A DNA stretch of 64,000 bases from Streptomyces lomondensis (GTDB taxonomy: Bacteria; Actinomycetota; Actinomycetes; Streptomycetales; Streptomycetaceae). A program made the translations under genes and the position numbers. The DNA lies in NCBI RefSeq assembly GCF_014651035.1, contig NZ_BMWC01000009.1, positions 248,001-312,000 on the forward strand, read 5' to 3'. How positions within the stretch are numbered: the stretch's first letter is position 1; each line of letters opens with the position of its first letter. The notes under the pieces were generated by a model. That model made no database searches and was not told where the DNA came from. It worked only from the letters and a program-made list of their open reading frames with translations. Below, piece after piece: positions 15,938 through 25,457 of the stretch.

Positions 15938-16927
15938 GTGACCGGGAATCTTGAGGACGGGGAGCGGGAAGGGGCCACGGGCCCGTTCCTGGAGATCGCC
16001 TGCGACGAGTCGGGGTCGGACGGCGAGAACCTCACCGGCGGGAACACGGACGTGTTCGCGCACGCCAGTGTGTCGCTGTCCGTGGCCGAGGCCGCGGCGG
16101 CCGTACGGGAGATCCGGGACCGGATCCGGTCACCGGCCGAGGAGTACAAGGCGAACCACCTGCTGCGGGAGAAGCACCGCGCGGTGCTGGAGTGGCTGCT
16201 CGCGCCGGACGGCCCGATCCACGGGCAGGCGCGGGTACATCTCATGGAGAAGACGTTCTTCGTGGTGGACCGGGCCGTCGGCCTGCTGCTGGACGATCCG
16301 GCCGCGGCCGTCGCCCTGTTCCGGGCCGGACCCCCCACCTTCGGGGAGGAGGGCTGGCGGACGTTCCTGGAGGCGGCCAACCGGCTGCTGCGGGTCCGCG
16401 GCGACGGGGAGCCCGTGAACGCCTTCTACGGCACGGTGGACGCCCTGCGCCGCGCGCACCCGGGCACGGACGCGGCGGGGATCCTGGAGCGGCTCGCCGC
16501 GACCCGGCCCCGGGCGGTCTCCTACCGGGCGGGGTTCCTCGACGGGCCGCCCCTGATCCCGGTGCTCAACCCGCTGCTCCCGGCAATCGTGCGGACGGCC
16601 GCGCTCTGGAGCGGGGACGGCCGGCCGGTCCGGCTGGTGCACGACCGGCAGAACATGCTGACGCCGGACCGCATCGCGTGGCTCGAGGAGGCGGCCCGGC
16701 GGGCCGGGGTCGGCCTCGCCGGGCTGCGGCTGGTCGTCGCGCGCGAGGACGCGCGGGTGCAGGTGGCGGACTTCCTCGCCGGGATCGCCCGCAAGATCGC
16801 CTCCGACGAGCTGAACGGGCGCTCGGACCCGGCGCTCACCGCCCTGCTGCGGCCCTATGTCGACCCCGCCTCGGTATGGGGCGACGCGCGGAGCCGGGCC
16901 CTGCTCGCCGCCCCGGTCGCCGGCTGA
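15938..16927 (+). CDS. DUF3800-like (RNase H-fold) protein
   Basis: The 329-residue protein begins its domain with FLEIACDESGSDGENL (about residues 16-31), matching the DESG metal-site start of DUF3800-type proteins. It ends with VVAREDARVQVADFLAGIAR (about 266-285), matching their LQxADhhAG motif. These proteins are predicted RNase H-fold hydrolases, some tied to mobile or defence loci. No such locus is visible here. GTG 15938 follows a G run (15926-15930) at suitable spacing. The start nearly abuts the divergent MalY gene. A biochemical function cannot be assigned. Confidence 0.6.
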   Translation: MTGNLEDGEREGATGPFLEIACDESGSDGENLTGGNTDVFAHASVSLSVAEAAAAVREIRDRIRSPAEEYKANHLLREKHRAVLEWLLAPDGPIHGQARVHLMEKTFFVVDRAVGLLLDDPAAAVALFRAGPPTFGEEGWRTFLEAANRLLRVRGDGEPVNAFYGTVDALRRAHPGTDAAGILERLAATRPRAVSYRAGFLDGPPLIPVLNPLLPAIVRTAALWSGDGRPVRLVHDRQNMLTPDRIAWLEEAARRAGVGLAGLRLVVAREDARVQVADFLAGIARKIASDELNGRSDPALTALLRPYVDPASVWGDARSRALLAAPVAG

Positions 16928-17050
16928 CGGCTCAAGAGATCACGCGTGCGCTGAACACGGCACGGCTGCGGCCCGTATGGATGAGGGGCGCTCAACTCAA
17001 GGAGGGCCCCGCGGTGTTCACACCGTGATGTTCGGGTTCGGGAGCCATGC

Positions 17051-18409
17051 ATGAGGCACGCACGACGACGGGTCGTCCGGCGAGTGACACGGCTGGCGGC
17101 CGTCGGCGGACTCCTCCTCGGAGGAGCGATGGTCACACGCGCCGTGGCGAGCGAGCCCCCGGATCCCTCCATCGGCGTCCCGTATTCCGCGCAGCCCGCC
17201 ACCGGCATGGGCACCGACCTCGTGTCCCGGCTCGGGGCCTCGCGCACGGCGGGCAGCTGGGTCGACTCGGCCGGGCGGCCGGTCGTCGCGGTCACCGACG
17301 AGAAGGCCGCCGCCGAAGTGAAGCGCGCCGGGGCCCAGGCGAAGATGGTCCGCCACAGCATGAGCGACCTCAAGTCAGCGACTGCGACGCTGCGTTCGGC
17401 ACCCAGGGTCGCCGGGACGTCGTGGGCTCTGGACTACAAGAGCAACCAGGTGGTGGTCCGGGGCGACAGCACCGTCTCCGCCGCCGACTGGTCCCGGCTG
17501 ACCGAGGTCGCGGAGGACATCGGCGGCTTCGTGCGCATGGAGCGCACCGAGGGCACGTTCACGACGCGCATCAACGGCGCGGAGCCGATCCTGTCGACCG
17601 CCGGGCGCTGTTCGGCGGGGTTCAACGTGACCGACGGGAAGAGCGACTACATCCTGACGGCCGGGCACTGCGGACCGGACGGTTCCGTCTGGTTCGCCGA
17701 CGACCGGGGCCGGAAGCAGGTCGGCACCTCGCTCAGGGGGAGCTTCCCCGGCGACGACTACTCGCTGGTGAAGTACGACAGCGGCCGGGCGGGCGAGGGC
17801 GCGGACGTCGTGGCCGTCGGGGAGGGCAAGGGCGTGCGGATCACGGGCGTGGCCGACCCGGAGGTCGGGCAGAGGATCTTCCGCAGCGGCAGCACGAGCG
17901 GGCTGCGCGAGGGCGAGGTGACCGCGCTCAACGCGACGGTCAACTACCCCGAGGGCACGGTCACCGGGCTCATCGAGACCAATGTGTGCGCCGAACCGGG
18001 CGACAGCGGCGGCCCGATGTTCGCCGACGGCATCGCGCTGGGCTTGACGTCCGGCGGCAGCGGGGACTGTTCGGCGGGCGGTACGACGTTCTTCCAGCCG
18101 GTGACGAAGGCGCTGACGGAGCTGAACGTCAAGCTGATCGTGGCCAAGCAGGCCGGCGGGGGCGGCGGCACCGGTGCCTCACCGGCGCCGTCGGCCCCGC
18201 AGGGCGCCGCCGCCTCGCCGGGCTCGTCTGCTCCGGTGACGGGCGAGGACGTGTCGGGCCTGCTGACCCGGCTCAGCGATCCGCGCAACGTCGGTCCGGG
18301 CCTGCTGGTCATCGCGGGCAGCCTGGTCGCCCTGGTGGCGACCCGGTGGATCCGCGCCGAGCAGGACCGCAAGGCGTACCGGCAGTACTACTCGGCCACC
18401 TGGGGGTGA
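17051..18409 (+). CDS. Membrane-anchored S1 family (alpha-lytic-like) serine protease
   Basis: The 452-residue protein has a signal peptide (residues 1-34, RRVVRRVTRLAAVGGLLLGGA), a propeptide-like region and a chymotrypsin-fold domain (about 180-365). The triad is visible: His in YILTAGHCG, Asp in GDDYSLVKYD and Ser in CAEPGDSGGPMF. A Pro/Ala/Gly/Ser-rich linker precedes a C-terminal transmembrane segment (GPGLLVIAGSLVALVATRW, about 416-434) with a short cytoplasmic tail. It should act at the outer membrane face. GGGAG lies 6 bases before ATG 17051. The 123-bp gap before it holds no gene. Confidence 0.85.
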   Translation: MRHARRRVVRRVTRLAAVGGLLLGGAMVTRAVASEPPDPSIGVPYSAQPATGMGTDLVSRLGASRTAGSWVDSAGRPVVAVTDEKAAAEVKRAGAQAKMVRHSMSDLKSATATLRSAPRVAGTSWALDYKSNQVVVRGDSTVSAADWSRLTEVAEDIGGFVRMERTEGTFTTRINGAEPILSTAGRCSAGFNVTDGKSDYILTAGHCGPDGSVWFADDRGRKQVGTSLRGSFPGDDYSLVKYDSGRAGEGADVVAVGEGKGVRITGVADPEVGQRIFRSGSTSGLREGEVTALNATVNYPEGTVTGLIETNVCAEPGDSGGPMFADGIALGLTSGGSGDCSAGGTTFFQPVTKALTELNVKLIVAKQAGGGGGTGASPAPSAPQGAAASPGSSAPVTGEDVSGLLTRLSDPRNVGPGLLVIAGSLVALVATRWIRAEQDRKAYRQYYSATWG

Positions 18410-18429
18410 TCCCGGTTCCCGTGTCCCGG

Positions 18430-19254
18430 TCACCCCAGGGTGAGCAGCACCGTCGCGACCCCCGCCCCCAGCAGGCCCATCATCTGGCGGCGGCTGATCC
18501 GCTCGTGCAGGAGCGCGAGGCCGAGGACGACCGGGAGGGCCGGGTAGAGGGAGGCGAGGACGACGGCCACGGCCAGCAACTGCCGCTGGGCGGCGAGCAG
18601 ATACAGCACGAGGCCCAGTGCCGCCCCGGCCCCGATGAGGACGGCCTGGAGGCAGCGCAGCGGCGGCAGCTTCAGCCGGCGGACGTGGCGGGCGGCGTCC
18701 GGCAGGAGGACGAGGACCGCGGCGACACGGCCCGCCGCGACGGGCCACAGGCCGCTCCCGGAGGCGGCCTGGCCGAGGGCGAGGTACTGCACGGCCACGC
18801 CCGCGCTGGCGAGCAGTCCGTCCGCCGTGCCCTTGCCCGCGTCGGCCCTGCCCCCGGCGACGAACCACAACGCGGGGACCGTGACGGCGATGCCCAGCCA
18901 GGCCACGGCTCCGGGACGGTCGCCGAGGACGAGCACCCCGCACAGCACCGACAGCGCGACACCGGTGACGGCACTCACAGGAACGACGACGCTCATCGCG
19001 CCGCGGCTCAGCCCGCGGTTGAGGAACCGCATGGCGACGCCGCTGCCGACGCCGGACAGCGCCCCCCACAGCAGGTCGGCGGTGCGGACGGCGTCGGCGG
19101 GCAGGAGGAGCGCGGCGGCGCAGGCGAGCAGCAGCCCGCCGAGCTGGCCGAGGAAGGTGACGGCGGCGTGGTGGATGTGCCGGGACAGCAGGCCGCCGGT
19201 GAAGTCGACGATGCCGTAGACGACGGCCGAGGAAAGTGCGAGAAGGGCACCCAT
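18430..19254 (-). CDS. EamA/DMT family transporter
   Basis: The 274-residue protein is almost wholly hydrophobic, with about ten predicted transmembrane helices in two repeats, as in EamA drug/metabolite transporters. It starts MGALLALSSAVVYGIVDFTG and has the family-like HERISRRQMMGLLGAG near the end. Family members export amino acids, nucleosides or other metabolites; no substrate can be read here. It converges with the protease gene, 20 bp away. Confidence 0.8.
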   Translation of the reverse strand: MGALLALSSAVVYGIVDFTGGLLSRHIHHAAVTFLGQLGGLLLACAAALLLPADAVRTADLLWGALSGVGSGVAMRFLNRGLSRGAMSVVVPVSAVTGVALSVLCGVLVLGDRPGAVAWLGIAVTVPALWFVAGGRADAGKGTADGLLASAGVAVQYLALGQAASGSGLWPVAAGRVAAVLVLLPDAARHVRRLKLPPLRCLQAVLIGAGAALGLVLYLLAAQRQLLAVAVVLASLYPALPVVLGLALLHERISRRQMMGLLGAGVATVLLTLG

Positions 19255-19310
19255 TGGATCAGGGGTGCCCCGGGACGAGGGTCCGATGCGTCAGCGGACC
19301 TGGATGACGC

Positions 19311-19484
19311 TCAGGCCGCCGGCTGCGACTGCGGGACCGCGGCGGCCCACTCCAGGACGAGCCGCTGGTACTCCTCGCGCTGCTCGACGCTCAGTGTCCC
19401 GCCCGACCGGCGCCACAGGGCCCGGATCTCCTCGTTGACCTCGTCAGCCGTCCGCCGGGAAGAGGATTCAACAGTGGTGGACAT
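19311..19484 (-). CDS. Small hypothetical protein
   Basis: A 57-residue hydrophilic, helical protein (TADEVNEEIRALWRRSGGTL, then EQREEYQRLVLEWAAAV) with no recognised domain. On the minus strand TATGCT ends 7 bases before ATG 19484 with no ribosome site, so the transcript is probably leaderless. An in-frame start at 19574 would need a leader containing that -10 element. It lies between the EamA and ROK genes, all on the minus strand. Confidence 0.6.
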   Translation of the reverse strand: MSTTVESSSRRTADEVNEEIRALWRRSGGTLSVEQREEYQRLVLEWAAAVPQSQPAA

Positions 19485-19596
19485 GATGTGAAGCATACGT
19501 CGCCCGAGGTGAAGACGATGTGAGTAATCGTGAGTTAAACGGTCATTCCGGACAGTGTTGCTGATCACGTCCATCTCCCAGTAAACGTGAGCCTGT

Positions 19597-20757
19597 TCAC
19601 GCTTCGGCCGATCCCAGCACCAGCACCTTGATGGCCAGGACGGCCGCGCCGCGCGCCCAGTCGTGAAAATCGGACACCTTCGTCTCCACTTCGACCGGGG
19701 CGGCCAGGGGGTGCCGGTTGTCGCGGACGGTCTCCTCGACCGTCTTGCCGGCCACGTCCATCAGCCCGACCCCCTCCCCCGCGAGCAGGATCTTCTGCGG
19801 CATCACGAAGTTGGAGATCTGCGCGACGAGCGTGCCCAGCGCGCGGGCCGCCTCGTCGATCACCCGGGCGGGCATCGGATCCCCGGCGGCGGCGGCCGCG
19901 AGGATCTCCTCGTACGTCCGGTCGCGTCCCGTGGCGGCCCGGATCTGGTAGCGGATGTTGGGGATGGTCAGCAGCGAGACGGCACTGCCGCGCCGGCCGT
20001 CCGGGGTGAGCGGGCCGCTCGGGTCCACGATCCAGTGGCGGCCGAAGCCGCGGTCCTCCTCCGCGTAGGGCACCCGCCTGCCGCCCAGGACGAGTCCGTA
20101 GCCGAGGCCGGCGCCGATGGTGAGGACGACGAACCGATCCAGGCCGCGTCCGGCGCCGAACCAGGTCTCGGCCTCGACCAGGGCGGCGACGTCGTTCTCG
20201 ACGACCACGGGCAGCCCGGTGCGCTCCTCGACGAGTTCGGCCAGCGGGACATCCCGCCACAGCAGGAAGGGGGACTCGCCTACGACGGCGCGGTCCTGGA
20301 CGAAGCCGCCGACGCCGATGCCGATCCCGGCGAGCCGGGGGTGGTCGCGGGTCAGCTCGGCGGTCATCTCCCCGAGCACATCGGCGACTTCGGCGGGGTC
20401 GTGGGTGGTGAGCGGACGGTCGTGGCGGGCGACGATCTCGCTTCTGAGCGTGGTGACGACGCCGTAGACCATGTCCTCGGTGATCTTGAAGCCGAGAAAG
20501 GACCAGGAGTCGGCGACGACGTCGAGCGGTGTCGAGGGGCGGCCCTGGCGGGCCTCCGCCGGCACTCCCGCCTCGGCCACCTCGACCAGGAGCCCCGACT
20601 CGATCAGCGGCTTGGTCAGCCGGGTGAGGCTACCGGCCGAGAGTCCCAGCCTGCGGGCGAGCTCGGTGCGCGACAGCGGACCGTGCACGAGCACCTCGAT
20701 CGCCACCGAGCGCTCACCCGGGCTCAGCGGCGGCCAGCTGGCGATGCCTGCGGTCAT
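19597..20757 (-). CDS. ROK family transcriptional regulator
   Basis: The 386-residue protein has an N-terminal winged helix (GPLSRTELARRLGLSAGSLT, about residues 25-44) and a ROK sugar-kinase-like domain (about 80-380) with GIGIGVGGFVQ, VVVENDVAALVEAE, LTIGAGLGYGLVLGG and the zinc-site region near GFGRHWIVDPSG. The usual CxCG zinc cysteines are absent, so zinc binding may be lost. Divergent orientation to the sugar ABC operon (170 bp between starts) strongly suggests it represses that operon in response to the transported sugar. GAGGGGGG precedes ATG 20757. Confidence 0.85.
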   Translation of the reverse strand: MTAGIASWPPLSPGERSVAIEVLVHGPLSRTELARRLGLSAGSLTRLTKPLIESGLLVEVAEAGVPAEARQGRPSTPLDVVADSWSFLGFKITEDMVYGVVTTLRSEIVARHDRPLTTHDPAEVADVLGEMTAELTRDHPRLAGIGIGVGGFVQDRAVVGESPFLLWRDVPLAELVEERTGLPVVVENDVAALVEAETWFGAGRGLDRFVVLTIGAGLGYGLVLGGRRVPYAEEDRGFGRHWIVDPSGPLTPDGRRGSAVSLLTIPNIRYQIRAATGRDRTYEEILAAAAAGDPMPARVIDEAARALGTLVAQISNFVMPQKILLAGEGVGLMDVAGKTVEETVRDNRHPLAAPVEVETKVSDFHDWARGAAVLAIKVLVLGSAEA

Positions 20758-20820
20758 CTCGCTGCGACCCCCCTCGCCTTTTTTTCGCCCTGAAACCAAC
20801 ATGACCACTCTAAGGCGATG

Positions 20821-20874
20821 GTGGTTCCTGCGAAAAGATGTTTGCACCACTCTTGACGGCGCAATTGTTTCGCA
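20821..20874. promoter_or_regulatory. Operator/promoter region of the sugar ABC operon
   Basis: TGCGAAA (20829-20835) and TTTCGCA (20868-20874) are perfect inverted arms flanking TTGACG (20853-20858), a good -35 element. A second imperfect palindrome has GTGGT (20821-20825) and ACCAC (20846-20850) as its outer arms. The region is AT-rich and lies between the divergent ROK and permease genes. It is the likely ROK binding site. Confidence 0.5.
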
Positions 20875-20927
20875 CCAAAAGTAAGTCCCGCCAGAGGACG
20901 AGCCGCCGCATGCGAGGGAGTCTCCCG

Positions 20928-21893
20928 ATGACCATCGCCTCCAGCAGTCCTCCGTCGCGTCTGCCCACGGGCGGCGCGGCGGAGGCCCGCAGCAGGACCA
21001 GGACACGCCGGACCGAGGTGGGCGAGAACCGCGGGGACGGGCGGCTGGCCGCGGTCTTCATCGCGCCGGCGCTGCTCGGCTTCGTGGTCTTCCTGCTCTG
21101 GCCGACGCTGCGGGGCATCTGCCTGAGCTTCACCCGCTTCAACCTGCTGACGCCGGCCGAGTGGGTGGGCCTGGACAACTACGTCCGCATGGTCAACGAC
21201 CCCATCTTCTGGGACTCGTTGTGGGTCACCGTCGAGTACGTCGTCATCAACATCGGCGTCCAGACGGTCGCGGCGCTCGCCATCGCCGTCCTCCTTCAGC
21301 GGCTGACCCGGTCGGCGATGCTGCGCGGCATCGTGCTCACGCCGTACCTGATGTCGAACGTGGTGGCCGGTCTGGTCTGGCTCTGGATCCTCGACACGCA
21401 GCTCGGCATCGGCAACGAGATCATCAGCGCCCTCGGCGTCGACCGCATCCCGTTCCTCGCCGACGAGACCTGGGCGATCCCGACGATCGCGCTCATCAAC
21501 GTGTGGCGGCACGTCGGGTACACCGCCCTGCTGCTGTTCGCCGGTCTCCAGGCGATCCCGAACGACATGTACGAGGCGGCCCGGGTGGACGGCGCGAGCG
21601 AGTGGCGGATGTTCTGGCGGATCACCATGCCGCTGCTGCGGCCGGTGCTCGCGGTCGTGCTGATCATGACGGTGATCGGGTCGTTCCAGGTGTTCGACAC
21701 CGTGGCCGTGACCACCGCGGGCGGTCCGGCGAACGCGACCAACGTGCTCCAGTACTACATCTACGGCTCGGCCTTCGGGCGCTTCCAGTTCGGCTACGCC
21801 TCGGCCATGTCGGTCGCCCTGCTCATCGTGCTGAGCGCGATCACCATCCTCCAGTACCGGCTCACCCGGGCCGGCCGGACCGACCTCGGCTGA
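20928..21893 (+). CDS. Sugar ABC transporter permease (MalF/UgpA type)
   Basis: The 321-residue protein has six predicted transmembrane segments and the inner-membrane component motif EAARVDGASEWRMFWRITMP (about residues 218-237), which docks the ATPase. It is the first of two permeases of a carbohydrate import (CUT1) system. ATG 20928 follows GAGGGAG (20914-20920); a longer in-frame start at 20838 would lie inside the operator region. No ATPase gene is in the operon, as usual in Streptomyces where MsiK serves many CUT1 importers. The next permease begins 18 bp downstream. Confidence 0.9.
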   Translation: MTIASSSPPSRLPTGGAAEARSRTRTRRTEVGENRGDGRLAAVFIAPALLGFVVFLLWPTLRGICLSFTRFNLLTPAEWVGLDNYVRMVNDPIFWDSLWVTVEYVVINIGVQTVAALAIAVLLQRLTRSAMLRGIVLTPYLMSNVVAGLVWLWILDTQLGIGNEIISALGVDRIPFLADETWAIPTIALINVWRHVGYTALLLFAGLQAIPNDMYEAARVDGASEWRMFWRITMPLLRPVLAVVLIMTVIGSFQVFDTVAVTTAGGPANATNVLQYYIYGSAFGRFQFGYASAMSVALLIVLSAITILQYRLTRAGRTDLG

Positions 21894-21911
21894 CGGAAGG
21901 GAGACACCGGC

Positions 21912-22835
21912 ATGGCTGCCGTGACGACAACGACGCCGACGCATGTGCGACCGGCCCGGCGCAGGTTCCCCTTCGGGCGGGCCGTCGCCTGGACCGTGAT
22001 GGGACTGATCGTCCTCATCACCCTGCTGCCGTTTTACTGGATCCTGCGCACCGCGCTCTCCACCAACGCGGGGCTGAACGCCGACCCCACCAACCCCCTG
22101 CCGGTGGGCCTCACCACCAGCGGCTTCGAGCGGGCGCTCGGCCTGCAGTCGGCCGAGGAGGCGATCGCGCAGGGCGGCGCGGGCGGCGGGCTGGACTTCT
22201 GGCGCTACCTGCTCAACTCGGTGCTCGTCTCGACCCTGATCACCGTCTGCCAGATCTTCTTCTCGGCGATGGCCGCGTACGCCTTCTCGCGGCTGCGGTG
22301 GCGCGGGCGGGACAAGGTGTTCGGGCTGTTCCTGGCCGGGATGATGGTGCCGGCCATCTTCACGCTGCTGCCGAACTTCGTGCTCATCAAGCAGCTCCAC
22401 CTGGTCGACACGCTCCTCGGCATCGCGCTGCCCACCATGTTCATGACGCCGTTCGCGGTGTTCTTCCTGCGCCAGTTCTTCATGAACATCCCCAAGGAGG
22501 TGGAGGAGGCGGCGCTGCTCGACGGCGCCGGGAAGGTCAAGATCTTCTTCCGGGTGGTGCTGCCGATGGCGTCCACGCCGATCGTCACGCTGGGCGTGCT
22601 GACGTACATCACCTCCTGGAACGACTACTTCTGGCCGCTGATGGTCTCGTACAGCGACAGCTCGCGCGTGCTGACCGTGGCGCTGGCGATCTTCCGGGCG
22701 CAGACCCCGGCGACCGGCGTGGACTGGTCCGGGCTCATGGCCGCGACGCTCATCGCCGCGCTGCCGATGCTGGTGCTGTTCGCCTGCTTCGCCCGGCGCA
22801 TCGTCAGCTCCATCGGCTTCACCGGCATCAAGTAA
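21912..22835 (+). CDS. Sugar ABC transporter permease (MalG/UgpE type)
   Basis: The 307-residue partner permease has six predicted transmembrane segments and the docking loop EEAALLDGAGKVKIFFRVVL (about residues 199-218). It forms the translocation channel with the preceding permease. An extra loop after the first segment (GLQSAEEAIAQGGAGGGLDF) is longer than in many homologues. GGAAGGGAG lies just before ATG 21912. The stop is followed 10 bp later by the binding protein gene. Confidence 0.9.
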   Translation: MAAVTTTTPTHVRPARRRFPFGRAVAWTVMGLIVLITLLPFYWILRTALSTNAGLNADPTNPLPVGLTTSGFERALGLQSAEEAIAQGGAGGGLDFWRYLLNSVLVSTLITVCQIFFSAMAAYAFSRLRWRGRDKVFGLFLAGMMVPAIFTLLPNFVLIKQLHLVDTLLGIALPTMFMTPFAVFFLRQFFMNIPKEVEEAALLDGAGKVKIFFRVVLPMASTPIVTLGVLTYITSWNDYFWPLMVSYSDSSRVLTVALAIFRAQTPATGVDWSGLMAATLIAALPMLVLFACFARRIVSSIGFTGIK

Positions 22836-22845
22836 GGGGACTGTG

Positions 22846-24189
22846 ATGCGAATTCGTACGCTCGTCGCGGCGGCCGGAGCGCTGGCGCTGTCCCTGGTCA
22901 GCGGATGCGCGCAGCAGGGTGCCGCCGGATCCTCCGCGAACACGGTCACGTACTGGCTGTGGGACGCCAACCAGCTGCCCGCCTACCAGGCCTGCGCGAA
23001 GGGGTTCGAGAAGGAGAACCCCGGACTGAAGGTGAAGATCACCCAGTTGGGCTGGTCGGACTACTGGACCAAGCTCACCGCCGGGTTCATCGCGGGCACC
23101 CAGCCGGACGTGTTCACCGACCACATCCAGAACTTCGGCCAGTACGCCGACCTGAAGGTCCTCGAACCGCTCGACGACCTGGGCATCGAGGACTCCGACT
23201 ACCAGCCGGGCCTGGCCGCCAACTGGGTCGGCAAGGACGGCCACCGCTACGGCGCCCCCAAGGACTGGGACACGGTCGCGCTGTTCTACAACGAGAAGAT
23301 GACGAAGGACGCCGGTCTCACCGCCGACGAGCTGAACAACCTCTCCTGGAACCCGAAGGACGGCGGCTCCTTCGAGAAGGCCGTCGCGCGCCTCACGATC
23401 GACAGGAACGGCAAGCGGGGCGACGAGCCGGGCTTCGACAAGAACAACGTCAAGGTGTACGGCCTGGCCACCAACGGCGGCGGCTTCGGCGACGGCCAGA
23501 CCCAGTGGAGCAACTTCGCCGCGTCCGCCGGCTGGAGCTACCTGGACAAGCCGCGCTGGGGCACGAAGTACCAGTACGACAGCAAGGTCTTCCAGTCGGT
23601 CATCAAGTGGTACTTCGGCCTGGCGGAGAAGGGTTACATGCCGCCGCTGTCCGACTACAACGTCCAGTCCAACCAGGCGAACACGCAGATCGCCGCCGGG
23701 AAGGCCGCCACCGCGTTCGACGGGGCCTGGATGATCTCGTCCTACGCGGGCTTCAAGGGGCGGGACATCAAGACCGCCCTGACGCCGGTCGGGCCGACCG
23801 GCAAGCGCGCCACCATGATGAACGGCCTCGCCGACTCCGTCACCAAGGCCTCCAAGAACAAGGAGGGCGCCAAGAAGTGGGTGGCGTATCTGGCCTCGGA
23901 CAAGTGCCAGAAGGTCGTCGGCGGTTACGGCGTCGTCTTCCCCGCCACCAAGGCGGGGACCGAGGCGGCCGTCGCCGCGTACCGGAAGAAGGGCATCGAC
24001 GTCTCGTCGTTCACCGAGCCCGTGGCCGACAAGAAGAACTTCCGGACGTTCTCGTACCCGATCGCCAGCTACTCGGCGGACATGACGGCGCTCATGATGC
24101 CCGCGATGGAGGACATCTACGGCAACGGCAAGCCGGTCAGCAGCCTCGACCAGACGAACGAACAGATCAACCTGATCCTCTCGCAGTGA
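22846..24189 (+). CDS. Extracellular sugar-binding lipoprotein
   Basis: The 447-residue protein has a lipoprotein signal with lipobox LVSGC (Cys about residue 20) and a family 1 solute-binding fold: VTYWLWDANQLPAYQACAKG, AGFIAGTQPDVF, GAPKDWDTVALFYNEKMTK. It should catch a sugar or oligosaccharide outside the membrane and deliver it to the two permeases. AAGGGG overlaps the permease stop and sits 6 bases before ATG 22846. The sugar is unknown; the downstream Gfo/Idh/MocA dehydrogenase suggests it is oxidised after uptake. Confidence 0.9.
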   Translation: MRIRTLVAAAGALALSLVSGCAQQGAAGSSANTVTYWLWDANQLPAYQACAKGFEKENPGLKVKITQLGWSDYWTKLTAGFIAGTQPDVFTDHIQNFGQYADLKVLEPLDDLGIEDSDYQPGLAANWVGKDGHRYGAPKDWDTVALFYNEKMTKDAGLTADELNNLSWNPKDGGSFEKAVARLTIDRNGKRGDEPGFDKNNVKVYGLATNGGGFGDGQTQWSNFAASAGWSYLDKPRWGTKYQYDSKVFQSVIKWYFGLAEKGYMPPLSDYNVQSNQANTQIAAGKAATAFDGAWMISSYAGFKGRDIKTALTPVGPTGKRATMMNGLADSVTKASKNKEGAKKWVAYLASDKCQKVVGGYGVVFPATKAGTEAAVAAYRKKGIDVSSFTEPVADKKNFRTFSYPIASYSADMTALMMPAMEDIYGNGKPVSSLDQTNEQINLILSQ

Positions 24190-24217
24190 TCCCCCACCAG
24201 TGAAGGGCACGCCTCAC

Positions 24218-25417
24218 ATGACGTTCTCCATCGGCATCGTCGGCGCCGGGCAGTTCTCGGGCCAGTTCGCCACCCTGTTCCAGGCCCATCCCGGCGTCCG
24301 GGACGTCTACGTCACCGACCTGCTGCCCGAGCGGGCCGAGCAACTCGCCGCCGCCCAGGGGCTGGCGGGCACCTTCCCGTCGTACGAGGCGATGCTCGAG
24401 TCGCCGGCCGTCGACGCGGTCGCGATCTTCACGCAGCGCTGGACGCACGGTCCGCTGGTACTCCAGGGCCTGAACGCCGGCAAGCACGTGTACTCCGCGG
24501 TGCCCATGGCGATCAGCACGGAGGAGATCGCGGCGATCATCGACGCGGTCAAGGCCACCGGGCTGACGTACATGATGGGCGAGACCAGCGAGTACAACCC
24601 GGCGACGGTGCACGCCCGCAACCAGATCGCCGAGGGCGCCTTCGGGCGGCTGTTCTACGCCGAGGGCGACTACGTCCACGACATGGACCTGGGCTTCTAC
24701 GAGGCGTACCAGTACAGCGGCGGCGAGAACTGGAAGGCGACCGCCAGCTATCCGCCGCTGCTGTACCCGACGCACGCGGTCGGCGGCGTGCTGGGCGCCT
24801 GGAAGACGCACGCGGTCAGCGTGTCGGCGATCGGTGTCGTCGACGACCGGGGCGACGGCGTCTTCGACAAGGAGATCAGCCAGTTCGGCAACGACTTCTC
24901 CAACGCCACCGCGCTGTTCGAGGTGGCGGGCGGCGGCTCGTTCCGTACCAACGAGTTCCGGCGGGTCGGCTACCCCTCGCACATACGGGAGTCCCGCTTC
25001 CGCTTCTTCGGCACCGAGGCGAGCATGGAGCAGCTCGCCACGGTCGCCCTGTGGCAGGACAAGCAGGGGGTGAAGGACATCAGCGAGCTGCTGGAGCCCA
25101 AGCCCACCATGTCTCCCGACGACCCGTCGCTCCAGCACATCGCGCCGGAACTGCGGGCCGCCTTCACCTCCGGCTCGGCTCCCGTGCACGACCGCGCGCG
25201 GCTGCCGCGGGAGTTCGACCATCTCCACAACGGCCATGAGGGCAGCCACCACTTCCTGGTGGACGACTTCGTGACCGCGGTGAACGACCGCAGCCTGCCG
25301 TCGGTGAACGCCTGGGTGGCCGCCCGCTACACCCTGCCGGGCATCATCGCGCACGAGTCTGCGCGGCAGGGCGGGGTACGGCTGGAGATCCCGGACTTCG
25401 GGGACGCGCCGCAGTAA
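24218..25417 (+). CDS. Gfo/Idh/MocA family dehydrogenase of the sugar operon
   Basis: The 399-residue protein has an N-terminal Rossmann fold (FSIGIVGAGQFSGQFATLFQ) and a C-terminal Gfo/Idh/MocA domain. The family EKP signature is replaced by KHVYSAVPMAISTEE (about residues 90-104), so the lysine usually contacting substrate and cofactor is missing in place. This is seen in some sugar-operon members and may mean altered chemistry. It is the last gene of the ABC operon and likely oxidises or epimerises the imported sugar. ATG 24218 is preferred; GTG 24200 is possible. Confidence 0.8.
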   Translation: MTFSIGIVGAGQFSGQFATLFQAHPGVRDVYVTDLLPERAEQLAAAQGLAGTFPSYEAMLESPAVDAVAIFTQRWTHGPLVLQGLNAGKHVYSAVPMAISTEEIAAIIDAVKATGLTYMMGETSEYNPATVHARNQIAEGAFGRLFYAEGDYVHDMDLGFYEAYQYSGGENWKATASYPPLLYPTHAVGGVLGAWKTHAVSVSAIGVVDDRGDGVFDKEISQFGNDFSNATALFEVAGGGSFRTNEFRRVGYPSHIRESRFRFFGTEASMEQLATVALWQDKQGVKDISELLEPKPTMSPDDPSLQHIAPELRAAFTSGSAPVHDRARLPREFDHLHNGHEGSHHFLVDDFVTAVNDRSLPSVNAWVAARYTLPGIIAHESARQGGVRLEIPDFGDAPQ

Positions 25418-25430
25418 CGGGCAGGTCCGA

Positions 25431-25457
25431 GCCGGGTGCCTGGATCAGGTGCCCGGC
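25431..25457. terminator. Bidirectional hairpin at the end of the sugar operon
   Basis: GCCGGGTGCCTG and CAGGTGCCCGGC form a stem with one internal TG/TG mismatch and a 3-nt loop. It starts 14 bp after the dehydrogenase stop and overlaps the stop codon of the convergent L,D-transpeptidase gene. Confidence 0.55.
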
